DNA of 11,146 nt from Bacteriovoracaceae bacterium UBA4573 (GTDB lineage: Bacteria > Bdellovibrionota > UBA1018 > UBA923). Positions within the stretch are counted from its first letter, which is position 1. Each line of letters starts with the position of its first letter. Position numbers and translations under genes: made by a program. Shown one piece after another: positions 1 through 6,579 of this stretch. The DNA is taken from NCBI GenBank assembly GCA_002387735.1, contig DGKJ01000116.1, forward strand, positions 1-11,146, given 5' to 3'. The notes under the pieces are model-generated. The model searched no databases. It saw only the letters and a program-made list of their open reading frames with translations, and had not been told where the DNA came from.

Positions 1-62
1 ACCAATACTTTTGCCTGTGTTCCCTTACCGGACCCTGGAGGGCCTAACAACAAAATCACCAT
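1..62 (-). CDS. adk: Adenylate kinase, N-terminal fragment (cut by window edge)
   Basis: Only the first 20 codons are inside the window. They start with ATG and read MVILLLGPPGSGKGTQAKVL. The P-loop GPPGSGKGT at residues 7-15 is the nucleotide-binding signature of adenylate kinase, which interconverts ATP and AMP with two ADP in the cytoplasm. The start lies 3 nt after the secY stop codon, and secY-adk is a common gene pair at the end of the spc cluster in many phyla. This makes adk much more likely than another P-loop kinase. The reading frame runs off the low-coordinate end, so total length and lid type cannot be seen. The ribosome-binding site is weak (a GAGGT far upstream, inside secY), which suggests coupling to secY translation. 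Confidence 0.9.
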   Translation of the reverse strand, partial: MVILLLGPPGSGKGTQAKVL

Positions 63-65
63 GAA

Positions 66-1364
66 TTATACTCGGCGACCTCTGATACGTGCGCTCTTTA
101 CAAAGCCTTCGTAGTTTCGAGTAAGCAGGTGCGATTCAATTTGGGCGACCGTATCTAGAGCTACACCAACAAGAATCAAAACGCTGGTTCCGCCGAAGAA
201 AAATGGCACCTTCGCTTTTTCAGCAAGTATGGTCGGGAGCACGCATATGAGAGATATGTATACGGCTCCGCCTAATGTCACTCTGGAAAGCACATGATCA
301 AGAAATTCTGCGGTCTTTTGCCCCGGACGAATTCCAGGAATAAATCCACCATGTTTTTTCAAATTCTCAGCGACGTCCTCGCTCTTAAAGGTAACGGCAG
401 TATAGAAATAAGCAAAAAATACTATCAGAGTAACGTAAACGACATTGTACGCCATGCCGCCGAGCTGCAATAAGTCCTGCAATTTCTGAGTCCATTGATT
501 GCTAACAAAACTCGCAATGGTTGCCGGAAACATAATAAGAGAAGAAGCAAAAATAGGAGGAATAACGCCCGCACTATTAATCTTGAGAGGCAAATGTGTA
601 TTTTGACCCCCATATACTTTTCGACCGACAATACGTTTTGCGTATTGGACAGGAATTCGCCGCTGCCCACGCTCGACAAAAATAATTAGGGCGAAAGTCG
701 CCACAATGACGGCGCCAACCATTAACAGCGAAATAAAGGATATCTCGCCAGTTCTCACCAAACTTACCGTTTGACTAAAGCCACCTGGAATTCCAGCTGC
801 GATCCCCGCAAATATAATGAGGGACATGCCATTTCCAATACCGCGTTCAGTGATTTGCTCGCCAAGCCACATTAGAAAAACAGTACCAGCCGTGAGAGTA
901 ATGGTGGTCAATAAACGAAACCCCCAGCCGGGTTGAATAACCACCGACGGGTTCGCCATCTGCTCTAAACCAACCGCGATGCCGTAACCTTGAATGATAC
1001 AAAGCAATACGGTGCCGTAACGAGTGTACTGAGTAATTTTTTTTCGCCCTTGCTCGCCTTCTTTTTGAAGTTCGTGCAAATAGGGCCACACGACCGTTAA
1101 TAGCTGAAAGATAATTGAGGAGCTAATGTAGGGCATTACGCCCAGAGCGAATACCGAAAATCGCTCAAGCGCCCCTCCGGAGAAAAGGTTGAACCAAGAA
1201 AAAATGGTCCCCTTGGAATTCTCAAAAAACTGAGAAAGAGCAGCGGTATCCACACCGGGAGTTGAGACATGCACGCCCACTCGATAAACAGCCAACATCA
1301 TTAAAGTGAAGATAATGCGTCTACGAAGTTCAGGGATCCGAACTAAACCTTGGGCGCCAGACAT
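66..1364 (-). CDS. secY: Preprotein translocase channel subunit SecY
   Basis: 432 residues, the normal length for bacterial SecY. It forms the protein-conducting channel of the inner membrane with SecE and SecG and works with SecA and the ribosome. Hydrophobic segments alternate with charged loops along the whole length, consistent with ten membrane helices. Recognisable family segments are the plug and TM2 region GGALERFSVFALGVMPYI (63-80), ITERGIGNGMSLIIF (171-185), the cytoplasmic loop FIPGIRPG (341-348) and TM10 GGTSVLILVGVALD (391-404), followed by a basic tail RIRGRRV. The ATG start has a GGGAG about 11 nt upstream. It follows rplO by 48 nt, the largest spacer inside the rplC-adk run, and is followed by adk after 3 nt. 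Placement at the end of the spc cluster is standard. Confidence 0.97.
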   Translation of the reverse strand: MSGAQGLVRIPELRRRIIFTLMMLAVYRVGVHVSTPGVDTAALSQFFENSKGTIFSWFNLFSGGALERFSVFALGVMPYISSSIIFQLLTVVWPYLHELQKEGEQGRKKITQYTRYGTVLLCIIQGYGIAVGLEQMANPSVVIQPGWGFRLLTTITLTAGTVFLMWLGEQITERGIGNGMSLIIFAGIAAGIPGGFSQTVSLVRTGEISFISLLMVGAVIVATFALIIFVERGQRRIPVQYAKRIVGRKVYGGQNTHLPLKINSAGVIPPIFASSLIMFPATIASFVSNQWTQKLQDLLQLGGMAYNVVYVTLIVFFAYFYTAVTFKSEDVAENLKKHGGFIPGIRPGQKTAEFLDHVLSRVTLGGAVYISLICVLPTILAEKAKVPFFFGGTSVLILVGVALDTVAQIESHLLTRNYEGFVKSARIRGRRV

Positions 1365-1412
1365 TGTTGCTTATTCTCCCGCGTGTTTCGAAATACCAAG
1401 TTTTGAAGTTAA

Positions 1413-1859
1413 CTACTTGCCCAAAATCTGAACGGTTCCGCCTGCTTTTTCTATTTTTTTCTTAGCGGATTCAGAAATCGCATGGGCCTTAACTGTTAAC
1501 GCTCTTTCTACAGTCCCCGTACCCAAAACCTTAAGTCGATCCAGCTTGGTCTTAAGAAGTCCGCTTTCTTTCAAGGATTCGATAGAAACGTCTTTAATTT
1601 CGGACTCATTAAGGTCCGCCAAGTTGATAACAGCGAATTCCTTCGAAAAGTGATTTGTGAAGCCGCGCTTAGGAAGGCGACGATAAAGCGGCATTTGACC
1701 ACCCTCGAAGCCCAAACGAACACGTCCACCTGCTCTCGCGAGCTGTCCCTTGTGACCTTTACCGGCTGTTCCACCTCGTCCCGAAGAAGAACCCCGTCCA
1801 CGGCGCCGTGTTTCGCTAGTCGCGCCTCTTGCATTACGAATTTCGCCTAATTTAAGCAT
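1413..1859 (-). CDS. rplO: 50S ribosomal protein L15
   Basis: 148 residues, typical for L15, a late assembly protein of the large subunit that binds 23S rRNA. The N-terminal half is the long, very basic Gly/Arg-rich tail characteristic of the family: GRGSSSGRGGTAGKGHKGQ at 21-39, followed by GFEGGQMPLYRRLPKRGF at 50-67. The C-terminal half is the globular domain ending GGTVQILGK. The ATG start is preceded by GAGGTAGGA, a good ribosome-binding site lying across the end of rpmD, whose TAG stop is 12 nt upstream. The stretch SSSGRGG stands where many bacteria have a less serine-rich sequence; otherwise it is unremarkable. Confidence 0.97.
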   Translation of the reverse strand: MLKLGEIRNARGATSETRRRGRGSSSGRGGTAGKGHKGQLARAGGRVRLGFEGGQMPLYRRLPKRGFTNHFSKEFAVINLADLNESEIKDVSIESLKESGLLKTKLDRLKVLGTGTVERALTVKAHAISESAKKKIEKAGGTVQILGK

Positions 1860-1871
1860 TTCCTACCTCTA

Positions 1872-2072
1872 CTATCTTGTTTCTGCGGTCACATCTAAAA
1901 GATGTAAAACTTTTTTAATCATTCCGCGAACCGCCGAAGTATTTTCCAGCGTTCGAGAATCCTCTCTTCGACGAAGCCCGAGACCCTTGACGGTAGAACG
2001 TTGATCCACCGTACACTGTGAGAGGCCCTTTTTTAAACGAACAGTAATTGTACCTTTGCTCTTAGCCTTCAT
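1872..2072 (-). CDS. rpmD: 50S ribosomal protein L30
   Basis: 66 residues, close to the usual 58-62 for bacterial L30. The core ITVRLKKGLSQCTVDQRSTV followed by GLGLRRREDSRTLENT matches the family pattern of a first strand, a helix and the conserved GL(R/K) turn. The C-terminus has a helix and strand ending KVLHLLDV. It binds 23S rRNA in the large subunit. It sits between rpsE and rplO, as in nearly all spc clusters. Spacers are 17 nt to rpsE and 12 nt to rplO. The ribosome-binding site is weak (GTGAGC), so translation may depend on coupling to rpsE. Confidence 0.95.
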   Translation of the reverse strand: MKAKSKGTITVRLKKGLSQCTVDQRSTVKGLGLRRREDSRTLENTSAVRGMIKKVLHLLDVTAETR

Positions 2073-2089
2073 AAAATGCTCACACTTTC

Positions 2090-2605
2090 TTAAGCGGTTG
2101 CTTCTATCCCACTATTCTTGGAACGCACTCGAATGATCTCATCAATCTGACGAAGCGCTTTAAGTCCTTCCAACGTCGCTTTCACTACGTTGTGGGGATT
2201 ATCGCGTTTCAAGGACTTCGTAAGAATATTCTGAATTCCTGCACATTCTAATATTGCGCGAACCGAGGAACTCGCAATAACGCCCGATCCTTCCGGAGCC
2301 GGTTTCATTAACACACGACTCGCTCCGAATACACCGGTGATCTCATGTGGAATTGTCGTGCCCTGCAACGACACTCGCACTAAATTCTTTCGCGCCTGTT
2401 TCGTAGCTTTCTTAATAGCTTCAGGAACTTCGCCGGCCTTTCCAAGTCCGATACCAACTTGTCCCTTTTTATCACCTACGACAACGATTGCGGCAAAACT
2501 AAAACGACGTCCGCCTTTGACCACTTTCGCACATCGATTGATATGCACTACGCGATCTTCGAACTCGTTATCTTCGTTATTTCCCTTAAAATTTTGGCTA
2601 GCCAA
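2090..2605 (-). CDS. rpsE: 30S ribosomal protein S5 (TTG start)
   Basis: 171 residues, normal for S5, which binds 16S rRNA and helps keep decoding accurate. The N-terminal double-stranded-RNA-binding-like domain contains the loop KVVKGGRRFSF (28-37), where spectinomycin-resistance changes map in other bacteria; no obvious resistance change is seen. The second domain includes GASRVLMKPAPEGSGVIA (94-111) and NPHNVVKATLEGL (136-148). The start is TTG at 2605, not ATG. A strong GGAGG lies 8 nt upstream (2614-2618), the protein then begins MASQNFKG at the expected distance before the domain, and no in-frame ATG occurs between the rplR stop and this codon. The TTG is therefore well supported. It is 17 nt downstream of rplR. 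Confidence 0.96.
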   Translation of the reverse strand: MASQNFKGNNEDNEFEDRVVHINRCAKVVKGGRRFSFAAIVVVGDKKGQVGIGLGKAGEVPEAIKKATKQARKNLVRVSLQGTTIPHEITGVFGASRVLMKPAPEGSGVIASSSVRAILECAGIQNILTKSLKRDNPHNVVKATLEGLKALRQIDEIIRVRSKNSGIEATA

Positions 2606-2622
2606 ATGATTATCCTCCAGAC

Positions 2623-3000
2623 TTAGAATTTCAAGCCGGCTTCTCTAGCAGCATCTGCCAGAGTTTTAATTTTTCCGTGATACAAATACCCAGATCGATC
2701 GAAAACCACTCGATCGATTTTTTTCTCCAATGCCCGTTTTGCAATTAATTCGCCCAAGGCTTTCGCGCCCTCACGGGTGTTTTTTACCTTGCCACGAGTC
2801 TCTTTTTCGCAGGTCGACGCCGCTACTAAAGTTGCCCCGCCGTCGTCATTGATCAACTGAACAAAGAGATTCGCATTGCTCTTAAACACTGCAAATCTTG
2901 GTTTCTCCGCAGTTCCAAAAACGGTCCCACGAATTCTTCGCTTTCTTTTAAAACGAATCACCTTTTTTTCGTCGGTGTGCTTACGTACTTTAGTAGCCAT
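2623..3000 (-). CDS. rplR: 50S ribosomal protein L18
   Basis: 125 residues, slightly longer than E. coli L18 (117). L18 binds 5S rRNA together with L5 and L25 and anchors it in the central protuberance. The basic N-terminal tail (1-25) is followed by the core KPRFAVFKSNANLFVQLI (33-50). The C-terminal signature FDRSGYLYHGKIKTLADAAREAGL spans residues 100-123. The ATG lies 2 nt after the rplF stop codon, and its ribosome-binding site (GGGAGCGAAG) is inside the last codons of rplF. The two genes are thus likely translationally coupled. Confidence 0.97.
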   Translation of the reverse strand: MATKVRKHTDEKKVIRFKRKRRIRGTVFGTAEKPRFAVFKSNANLFVQLINDDGGATLVAASTCEKETRGKVKNTREGAKALGELIAKRALEKKIDRVVFDRSGYLYHGKIKTLADAAREAGLKF

Positions 3001-3002
3001 TG

Positions 3003-3548
3003 TTACTTCGCTCCCGCCGCTTTACCTTGCTTACGAATGATAGTTTCATTCGTGTATCGAACGCCTTTTCCTTGATATGGCTCAGGCTCTTTAAACGATC
3101 GAATTTTAGCAGCAACTAATCCGACCAACATTTTATCAGCTCCCGATATCGTCAACTTTGTGTTGGCATCGACCTTCGCTTGAATTCCTTCAGGCAATTT
3201 GTAGTCGATGGGGTGAGAGTATCCCAACGTAAGGTTCAAAACATTTCCCTTAGTTTGGGCTCGATATCCTACGCCTACGATTTCCAATTCCTTTGTGAAC
3301 CCCTGGCTAACTCCATGAACCATATTGTGCACTAAGGTCCGCACAAGCCCATGAAGTGATCGCGCATTAGGAGCCTTCTTTTCGTCGGCCTCAAGACGCA
3401 GCACTCCGGCCTCAGTTTTAACGTTGAGACCTAAAGGCATTTTATACGACAACTTACCTTTAGGGCCTTCGACCTTAATAATTCCGTCTTTTACTTCGGC
3501 TTTGACACCAGACGGTAACTTAATTGGTTGTTTTCCTACTCGTGACAT
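3003..3548 (-). CDS. rplF: 50S ribosomal protein L6
   Basis: 181 residues from the ATG at 3548, close to E. coli L6 (177). L6 binds 23S rRNA near the sarcin-ricin loop and factor-binding site. It starts with the standard MSRVGKQPI and has the two tandem L6 folds, with IVGVGYRAQTKGNVLNLTLGYSHP (90-113) and the C-terminal RNA-binding signature PEPYQGKGVRYTNE (155-168). An upstream in-frame TTG at 3560 would add four residues and overlap rpsH. I prefer the ATG because it gives the family's usual N-terminus. The start follows the rpsH stop by 5 nt, with a GAGGT inside the end of rpsH. Confidence 0.96.
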   Translation of the reverse strand: MSRVGKQPIKLPSGVKAEVKDGIIKVEGPKGKLSYKMPLGLNVKTEAGVLRLEADEKKAPNARSLHGLVRTLVHNMVHGVSQGFTKELEIVGVGYRAQTKGNVLNLTLGYSHPIDYKLPEGIQAKVDANTKLTISGADKMLVGLVAAKIRSFKEPEPYQGKGVRYTNETIIRKQGKAAGAK

Positions 3549-3553
3549 ACTTT

Positions 3554-3952
3554 TTACCAAACCTCACACAGGTATTCGCCACCAACGCGAGCGGCTTTAG
3601 CTTTTTCACCGGTTAAGATGCCCTTCGAGGTAGATACGATTGCTACTCCGGCTCCACTGCGAACACGCGCTACGTCTTCAAAACCAACGTAACGTCGCAA
3701 ACCGGGGCGACTAACTCGTCGAATTCCGCGAACAACCGCGTCTCCCTTGTCATCATAACGAAGCTGGATTTTGATCCATGCTCGCCCCTCTTCTCGAACA
3801 AGTCGAAAAGACTTAACGAAACCTTCGTCCCTTAAAACCTTTACAATGTTTGCTTTCAAACGAGAGGCTGGAACATCTACTTTTTCGAGATTCGCCCGAT
3901 ATCCGTTCCGTACTCTAGTCAAAAGATCTGCTACTGGATCTGTCATGCTCAT
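3554..3952 (-). CDS. rpsH: 30S ribosomal protein S8
   Basis: 132 residues, the usual size. S8 is a primary 16S rRNA-binding protein of the platform and, in E. coli, the translational repressor of the spc operon. It begins MSMTDPVADLLTRVRNG, the conserved N-terminus, and carries the C-terminal RNA-binding loop STSKGILT (107-114) followed by ARVGGEYLCEVW. Two ATG codons are possible, at 3952 and 3946. The first is chosen because GGAG is 9 nt upstream of it, but 15 nt from the second. It follows rpsN by 12 nt. Confidence 0.97.
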   Translation of the reverse strand: MSMTDPVADLLTRVRNGYRANLEKVDVPASRLKANIVKVLRDEGFVKSFRLVREEGRAWIKIQLRYDDKGDAVVRGIRRVSRPGLRRYVGFEDVARVRSGAGVAIVSTSKGILTGEKAKAARVGGEYLCEVW

Positions 3953-3964
3953 TTTTCGGCACTC

Positions 3965-4150
3965 CTACCAACTGGACTTGATTACGCCTGGCAATGCACC
4001 TTTGAGAGCCAACCCTCTAAAGCACATGCGGCACATGTTAAACTTGCGCATATAAGCACGCGGGCGTCCGCACAGAGGACAGCGGTTTCGCTTACGAATG
4101 CTAAACTTCGGTTTCATCTTTAACTTTTCTAACTTACATTTCTTCGACAT
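3965..4150 (-). CDS. rpsN: 30S ribosomal protein S14, zinc-binding type
   Basis: 61 residues. This is the short, cysteine-containing (C+) form of S14, unlike the 101-residue form in E. coli. The four zinc ligands are intact as CPLC (24-27) and CRMC (40-43). The rest is strongly basic and the end ALKGALPGVIKSSW is the family C-terminus. S14 sits in the 30S head near S3 and S10. The gene is in its usual place between rplE and rpsH. Its ribosome-binding site GAGGC lies a few bases upstream of the ATG and the spacer from rplE is 24 nt. C+ S14 genes are often paired with zinc-free paralogues elsewhere in a genome, which cannot be checked here. Confidence 0.97.
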   Translation of the reverse strand: MSKKCKLEKLKMKPKFSIRKRNRCPLCGRPRAYMRKFNMCRMCFRGLALKGALPGVIKSSW

Positions 4151-4174
4151 AATGCCTCTTTTTCCCCGTTTGCC

Positions 4175-4867
4175 TTACTTCCTGAACGGCATTCCAAGTT
4201 CCGCCAATAATGCTCTGGCGTGATCGTTCGTTTTTGCACTCGTAGCAACAGTAATGTTCATTCCACGAATTTTATCGACTCGATCATAGTTAATTTCTGG
4301 AAAAATAATCTGCTCTTTAATTCCGAACGAATAATTTCCACGACCGTCAAAACTCTTAGGATTAATTCCCTTGAAGTCCCTAACCCGAGGAAGAGCTACA
4401 TTTACAAGGCGATCCAAAAATTCGTACATTGCCGCACGCCGCAAGGTAACGGTCGCACCAATCGCCTGGCCTGCCCGAAGCTTAAATCCCGCGATCGATT
4501 TCTTTGCACGAGTCACTTTTGGTTTTTGACCTGTAATTAAAGCGATTTCTTCAACAGCGTTATCTAATGCTTTAGGGTTGGTAAGAGCTTCTTTTACACA
4601 AGCGCTTACAACAACTTTTTCGAGTCGAGGAACTTCCATTCGGTTTTTAAGCCCGAGTTGCTGCATTAATGCCGAAACGATTTTGCTATCGTACTGAGCC
4701 TTCAGCCTAGGGGGCTTCGAAGGCCCACGAGGGCGTTCCATTTGAACTTCGAAAGAGGCGCCACCGCCTGCATCCTTTTTACTTTTTCCCTTGCCGCCTT
4801 CTTTTTGGGCAGACGGCTTTTTACCGGGGGAAGTCTCTTTTGTTTTAGAATCTTTTTGCTCAGACAT
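4175..4867 (-). CDS. rplE: 50S ribosomal protein L5 with long N-terminal extension
   Basis: 230 residues against about 179 in most bacteria. The L5 core starts near residue 53 and includes ITGQKPKVTRAKKSIAGFKL (111-130), RVRDFKGINPKSFDGRGNYS (161-180) and the C-terminus ALLAELGMPFRK. L5 binds 5S rRNA, sits in the central protuberance and touches S13 and the P-site tRNA. Residues 1-50 are low-complexity and rich in Lys, Gly, Ser and Glu, ending MERPRGPSKPPR. The ATG at 4867 has AGGTG 9 nt upstream and a 21-nt spacer from rplX, so the long form is probably made; an internal ATG at codon 43 would give a normal-sized protein. In the first core strand the usual N-M-G-V-G-E-A segment reads SACVKEA (88-94), an unusual departure. 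Confidence 0.95.
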   Translation of the reverse strand: MSEQKDSKTKETSPGKKPSAQKEGGKGKSKKDAGGGASFEVQMERPRGPSKPPRLKAQYDSKIVSALMQQLGLKNRMEVPRLEKVVVSACVKEALTNPKALDNAVEEIALITGQKPKVTRAKKSIAGFKLRAGQAIGATVTLRRAAMYEFLDRLVNVALPRVRDFKGINPKSFDGRGNYSFGIKEQIIFPEINYDRVDKIRGMNITVATSAKTNDHARALLAELGMPFRK

Positions 4868-4888
4868 AATTATCTACACCTATGTTAA

Positions 4889-5224
4889 TTAAAGTTCCGT
4901 TCCACACTTTTTGCAGGAGCGAATCTTATTTTCTCCCTTGATCTTAGCTGCGATGCGAACTCCACGATTACATTTCGGGCACAATAGCAATGCATTCGAA
5001 TAATGGAGAGCGGCTTCTTTCTCAACAATCCCACCTTGCGGCTTAGTTTGCGTAGGCTTGGTGTGGCGCTTAACCATATTCAACTTTTCAATAACGATTC
5101 GGTTTTTGTCGCGAACAACACGCAAAACCTTGCCAGTTTTACCTTTTTCACGTCCGGCGATGATCTGAACCATATCGCCCTTCCGAATCAAAAATTTTCC
5201 TGTTTCCATTTGTTCTAAAGCCAT
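4889..5224 (-). CDS. rplX: 50S ribosomal protein L24 with C-terminal Cys4 motif
   Basis: 111 residues, normal for L24, an assembly-initiator protein that binds the 5' end of 23S rRNA. The KOW motif lies at KGDMVQIIAGREKGKTGKVL (15-34), followed by VKRHTKPTQTKPQGGIVEKE (51-70). The C-terminal part carries two CxxC pairs, CPKC (82-85) and CKKC (104-107), a plausible zinc ribbon seen in L24 of many bacteria but not in E. coli. The ribosome-binding site AAGGAGG (5229-5235) is the strongest in the window. It is only 4 nt from the ATG and lies in the 13-nt spacer after rplN. Confidence 0.97.
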   Translation of the reverse strand: MALEQMETGKFLIRKGDMVQIIAGREKGKTGKVLRVVRDKNRIVIEKLNMVKRHTKPTQTKPQGGIVEKEAALHYSNALLLCPKCNRGVRIAAKIKGENKIRSCKKCGTEL

Positions 5225-5237
5225 AAATCCTCCTTCG

Positions 5238-5606
5238 TTAAAGCACTTCAGGTGCCAACGAAATAATCTTTGTGAACTTACGAGCTCTCAACTCGCGAGC
5301 GACAGGTCCAAAGATCCGTGTTCCAATCGGTTCCAGCTGCGGATTAATCAACACCGCCGAATTCGTGTCAAATCGAATATAAGAGCCATCACTTCTCGAA
5401 ACTGGCTTCTTCGTCCGTACGATCACAGCCTTCACTACATCACCTTTTTTAACCTTGGCGCTGGGAAGAGCGTCTTTAACGGAAACAACGATAATATCAC
5501 CGATCGTCGCGTACTTACGCCGCGAACCGCCCAATACCTTAATACACATGAGGCTTTTTGCCCCAGTGTTATCGGCGACATCTAAACGAGATCTCATTTG
5601 AATCAT
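5238..5606 (-). CDS. rplN: 50S ribosomal protein L14
   Basis: 122 residues, one fewer than in E. coli. L14 binds 23S rRNA at the subunit interface, contributes to bridges with 16S rRNA and is the docking site for the silencing factor RsfS. The N-terminus MIQMRSRLDVADNTGAKSLM and the segment YIRFDTNSAVLINPQLEPIG are strongly conserved, and the end is the typical SLAPEVL. The ATG is preceded by GAGGAG in the 24-nt spacer after rpsQ. In E. coli a promoter for the spc operon lies just before this gene. Here the spacer is short and shows no convincing promoter, which favours read-through from the S10 genes. Confidence 0.97.
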   Translation of the reverse strand: MIQMRSRLDVADNTGAKSLMCIKVLGGSRRKYATIGDIIVVSVKDALPSAKVKKGDVVKAVIVRTKKPVSRSDGSYIRFDTNSAVLINPQLEPIGTRIFGPVARELRARKFTKIISLAPEVL

Positions 5607-5630
5607 ATGTTCTACTCCTCACCAAGCTCG

Positions 5631-5927
5631 TTAGAGCGCAGCCCTTTCAAGTACTCGACAGAGTGCCCAACGTTTTTCGCGACTAATTGGTTTTGACTCC
5701 ACGATTTCTACGCGATCACCAACCTTAGCAACTCGCTTTTCGTCATGCGCTTTGTACTTAGTCGAATGAGTGACGTATTTTTTATATTCTTCATGCATAA
5801 TTCGACGATCGACCTTAACCACTATGGTTTTCTGCATCTTATCGCTTACGACAACACCTTGAAGCAGGCGCTTGTGACCAGTCTTAGTTAGCGTCGGTTC
5901 GTCGGTTTTTTTAGTTTGGTTTTTCAT
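5631..5927 (-). CDS. rpsQ: 30S ribosomal protein S17 with N-terminal extension
   Basis: 98 residues compared with 84 in E. coli. S17 is an OB-fold primary binder of 16S rRNA helix 11. The core begins at RLLQGVVVSDKMQKTIVVKV (20-39) and runs through KYKAHDEKRVAKVGDRVEIV, with the C-terminal CRVLERAAL. The 19 residues before the core (MKNQTKKTDEPTLTKTGHK) are polar and longer than the E. coli N-terminus by about 14. The ATG has only a GAGTAGAGAAA-type purine-rich site upstream, in a 24-nt spacer after rpmC. Internal starts closer to the core are not evident (the next Met is residue 31), so the long form is taken as real. Confidence 0.96.
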   Translation of the reverse strand: MKNQTKKTDEPTLTKTGHKRLLQGVVVSDKMQKTIVVKVDRRIMHEEYKKYVTHSTKYKAHDEKRVAKVGDRVEIVESKPISREKRWALCRVLERAAL

Positions 5928-5951
5928 AAATTTCTCTACTCTTCGCCTGGT

Positions 5952-6158
5952 TTAACCACCCACAGCTAAATTTTTAGCTGTTTGGGCTGTTTTGATACGA
6001 GCAAGTTCCCTACGCAAAGATTTTGGCTCGGAGGTGTTCCCAAGTTGTCCTGTAACTTTCTGTAGCCGTAACTTGAATAGTTGCTCTCGCAGCTCGCGTT
6101 CGCGAATAAGCAATTCATCCTTTGATAGAGCTTTAATTTCTTTACTTTGTTTGCTCAT
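5952..6158 (-). CDS. rpmC: 50S ribosomal protein L29
   Basis: 68 residues, the usual size. L29 is a two-helix hairpin at the rim of the polypeptide exit tunnel beside L23, near the binding site of trigger factor and SRP. The sequence shows the family's first helix ELLIRERELREQLFKLRLQ, a short turn with GNTSEP, and the second helix LRRELARIKTAQTAK. The ATG at 6158 is 17 nt inside the end of rplP, in another frame, and is preceded by GAGGTAAAGGT. The overlap implies translational coupling with L16, and the partner ends of both proteins look normal. Confidence 0.96.
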   Translation of the reverse strand: MSKQSKEIKALSKDELLIRERELREQLFKLRLQKVTGQLGNTSEPKSLRRELARIKTAQTAKNLAVGG

Positions 6159-6576
6159 TTACCTTTACCTCAGGTTTCGAAATCACTTTCACTTTGATGG
6201 GAAGTTTATGCCCTGCAAGTCGAAGTGCCTCGGTTGCCTCTTGTTTAGAGATTCCGTCCATTTCATACAAAATACGTCCTGGACGAATCACTGCACACCA
6301 TTCTTCTGGATTTCCTTTTCCGCTTCCCATGCGCGTTTCAGCAGGTTTCTTCGAAAGCGCTTTATCCGGAAAAATACGAATCCATACTCTTCCACCACGC
6401 TTGATGTATCGAGTCATTGCAATACGAGCAGCTTCAATTTGGCGAGAAGTGATTTTTCCACAACCCGTAGCCTGAAGTCCATATGCTCCGAAGAAGAGGG
6501 TTGAGCCACGATCAGCGCGTCCCCGCATCTTACCCTTTTGATGTTTGCGCCATTTGACGCGTTTTGGTGACATCAT
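6142..6576 (-). CDS. rplP: 50S ribosomal protein L16
   Basis: 144 residues, slightly longer than E. coli L16 (136). L16 binds 23S rRNA near the A-site tRNA elbow. The N-terminus MMSPKRVKWRKHQKGKMRGR is conserved, as are RQIEAARIAMTRYIKRGG (45-62), RVWIRIFPDK (63-72) and RMGSGKGNPEEW (82-93). The arginine of RMGSGKG corresponds to the region hydroxylated in E. coli L16. The segment QATGCGKITSRQ has Gly-Cys-Gly-Lys where many bacteria have a different turn. Two adjacent ATG codons (6576 and 6573) begin the protein; which one is used cannot be decided. The gene is 3 nt after rpsC and overlaps rpmC by 17 nt. Confidence 0.97.
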   Translation of the reverse strand: MMSPKRVKWRKHQKGKMRGRADRGSTLFFGAYGLQATGCGKITSRQIEAARIAMTRYIKRGGRVWIRIFPDKALSKKPAETRMGSGKGNPEEWCAVIRPGRILYEMDGISKQEATEALRLAGHKLPIKVKVISKPEVKVNEQTK

Positions 6577-6579
6577 AAA

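Noticed and set aside
4868..4888. S8 repressor target near the start of rplE, as in the E. coli spc operon
   Set aside because: The 21-nt spacer and first codons of rplE show only a weak A/T inverted repeat (AATTA/TAATT) and not the S8-binding helix; the L5 extension occupies the region.
5607..5630. spc promoter between rpsQ and rplN
   Set aside because: The spacer is 24 nt and filled by the ribosome-binding site; no -35/-10 pair was recognised across it.
5992..6504. 170-codon plus-strand open frame opposite rpmC and rplP
   Set aside because: Antisense to certain genes, with a composition typical of a reverse-frame shadow and no family similarity.
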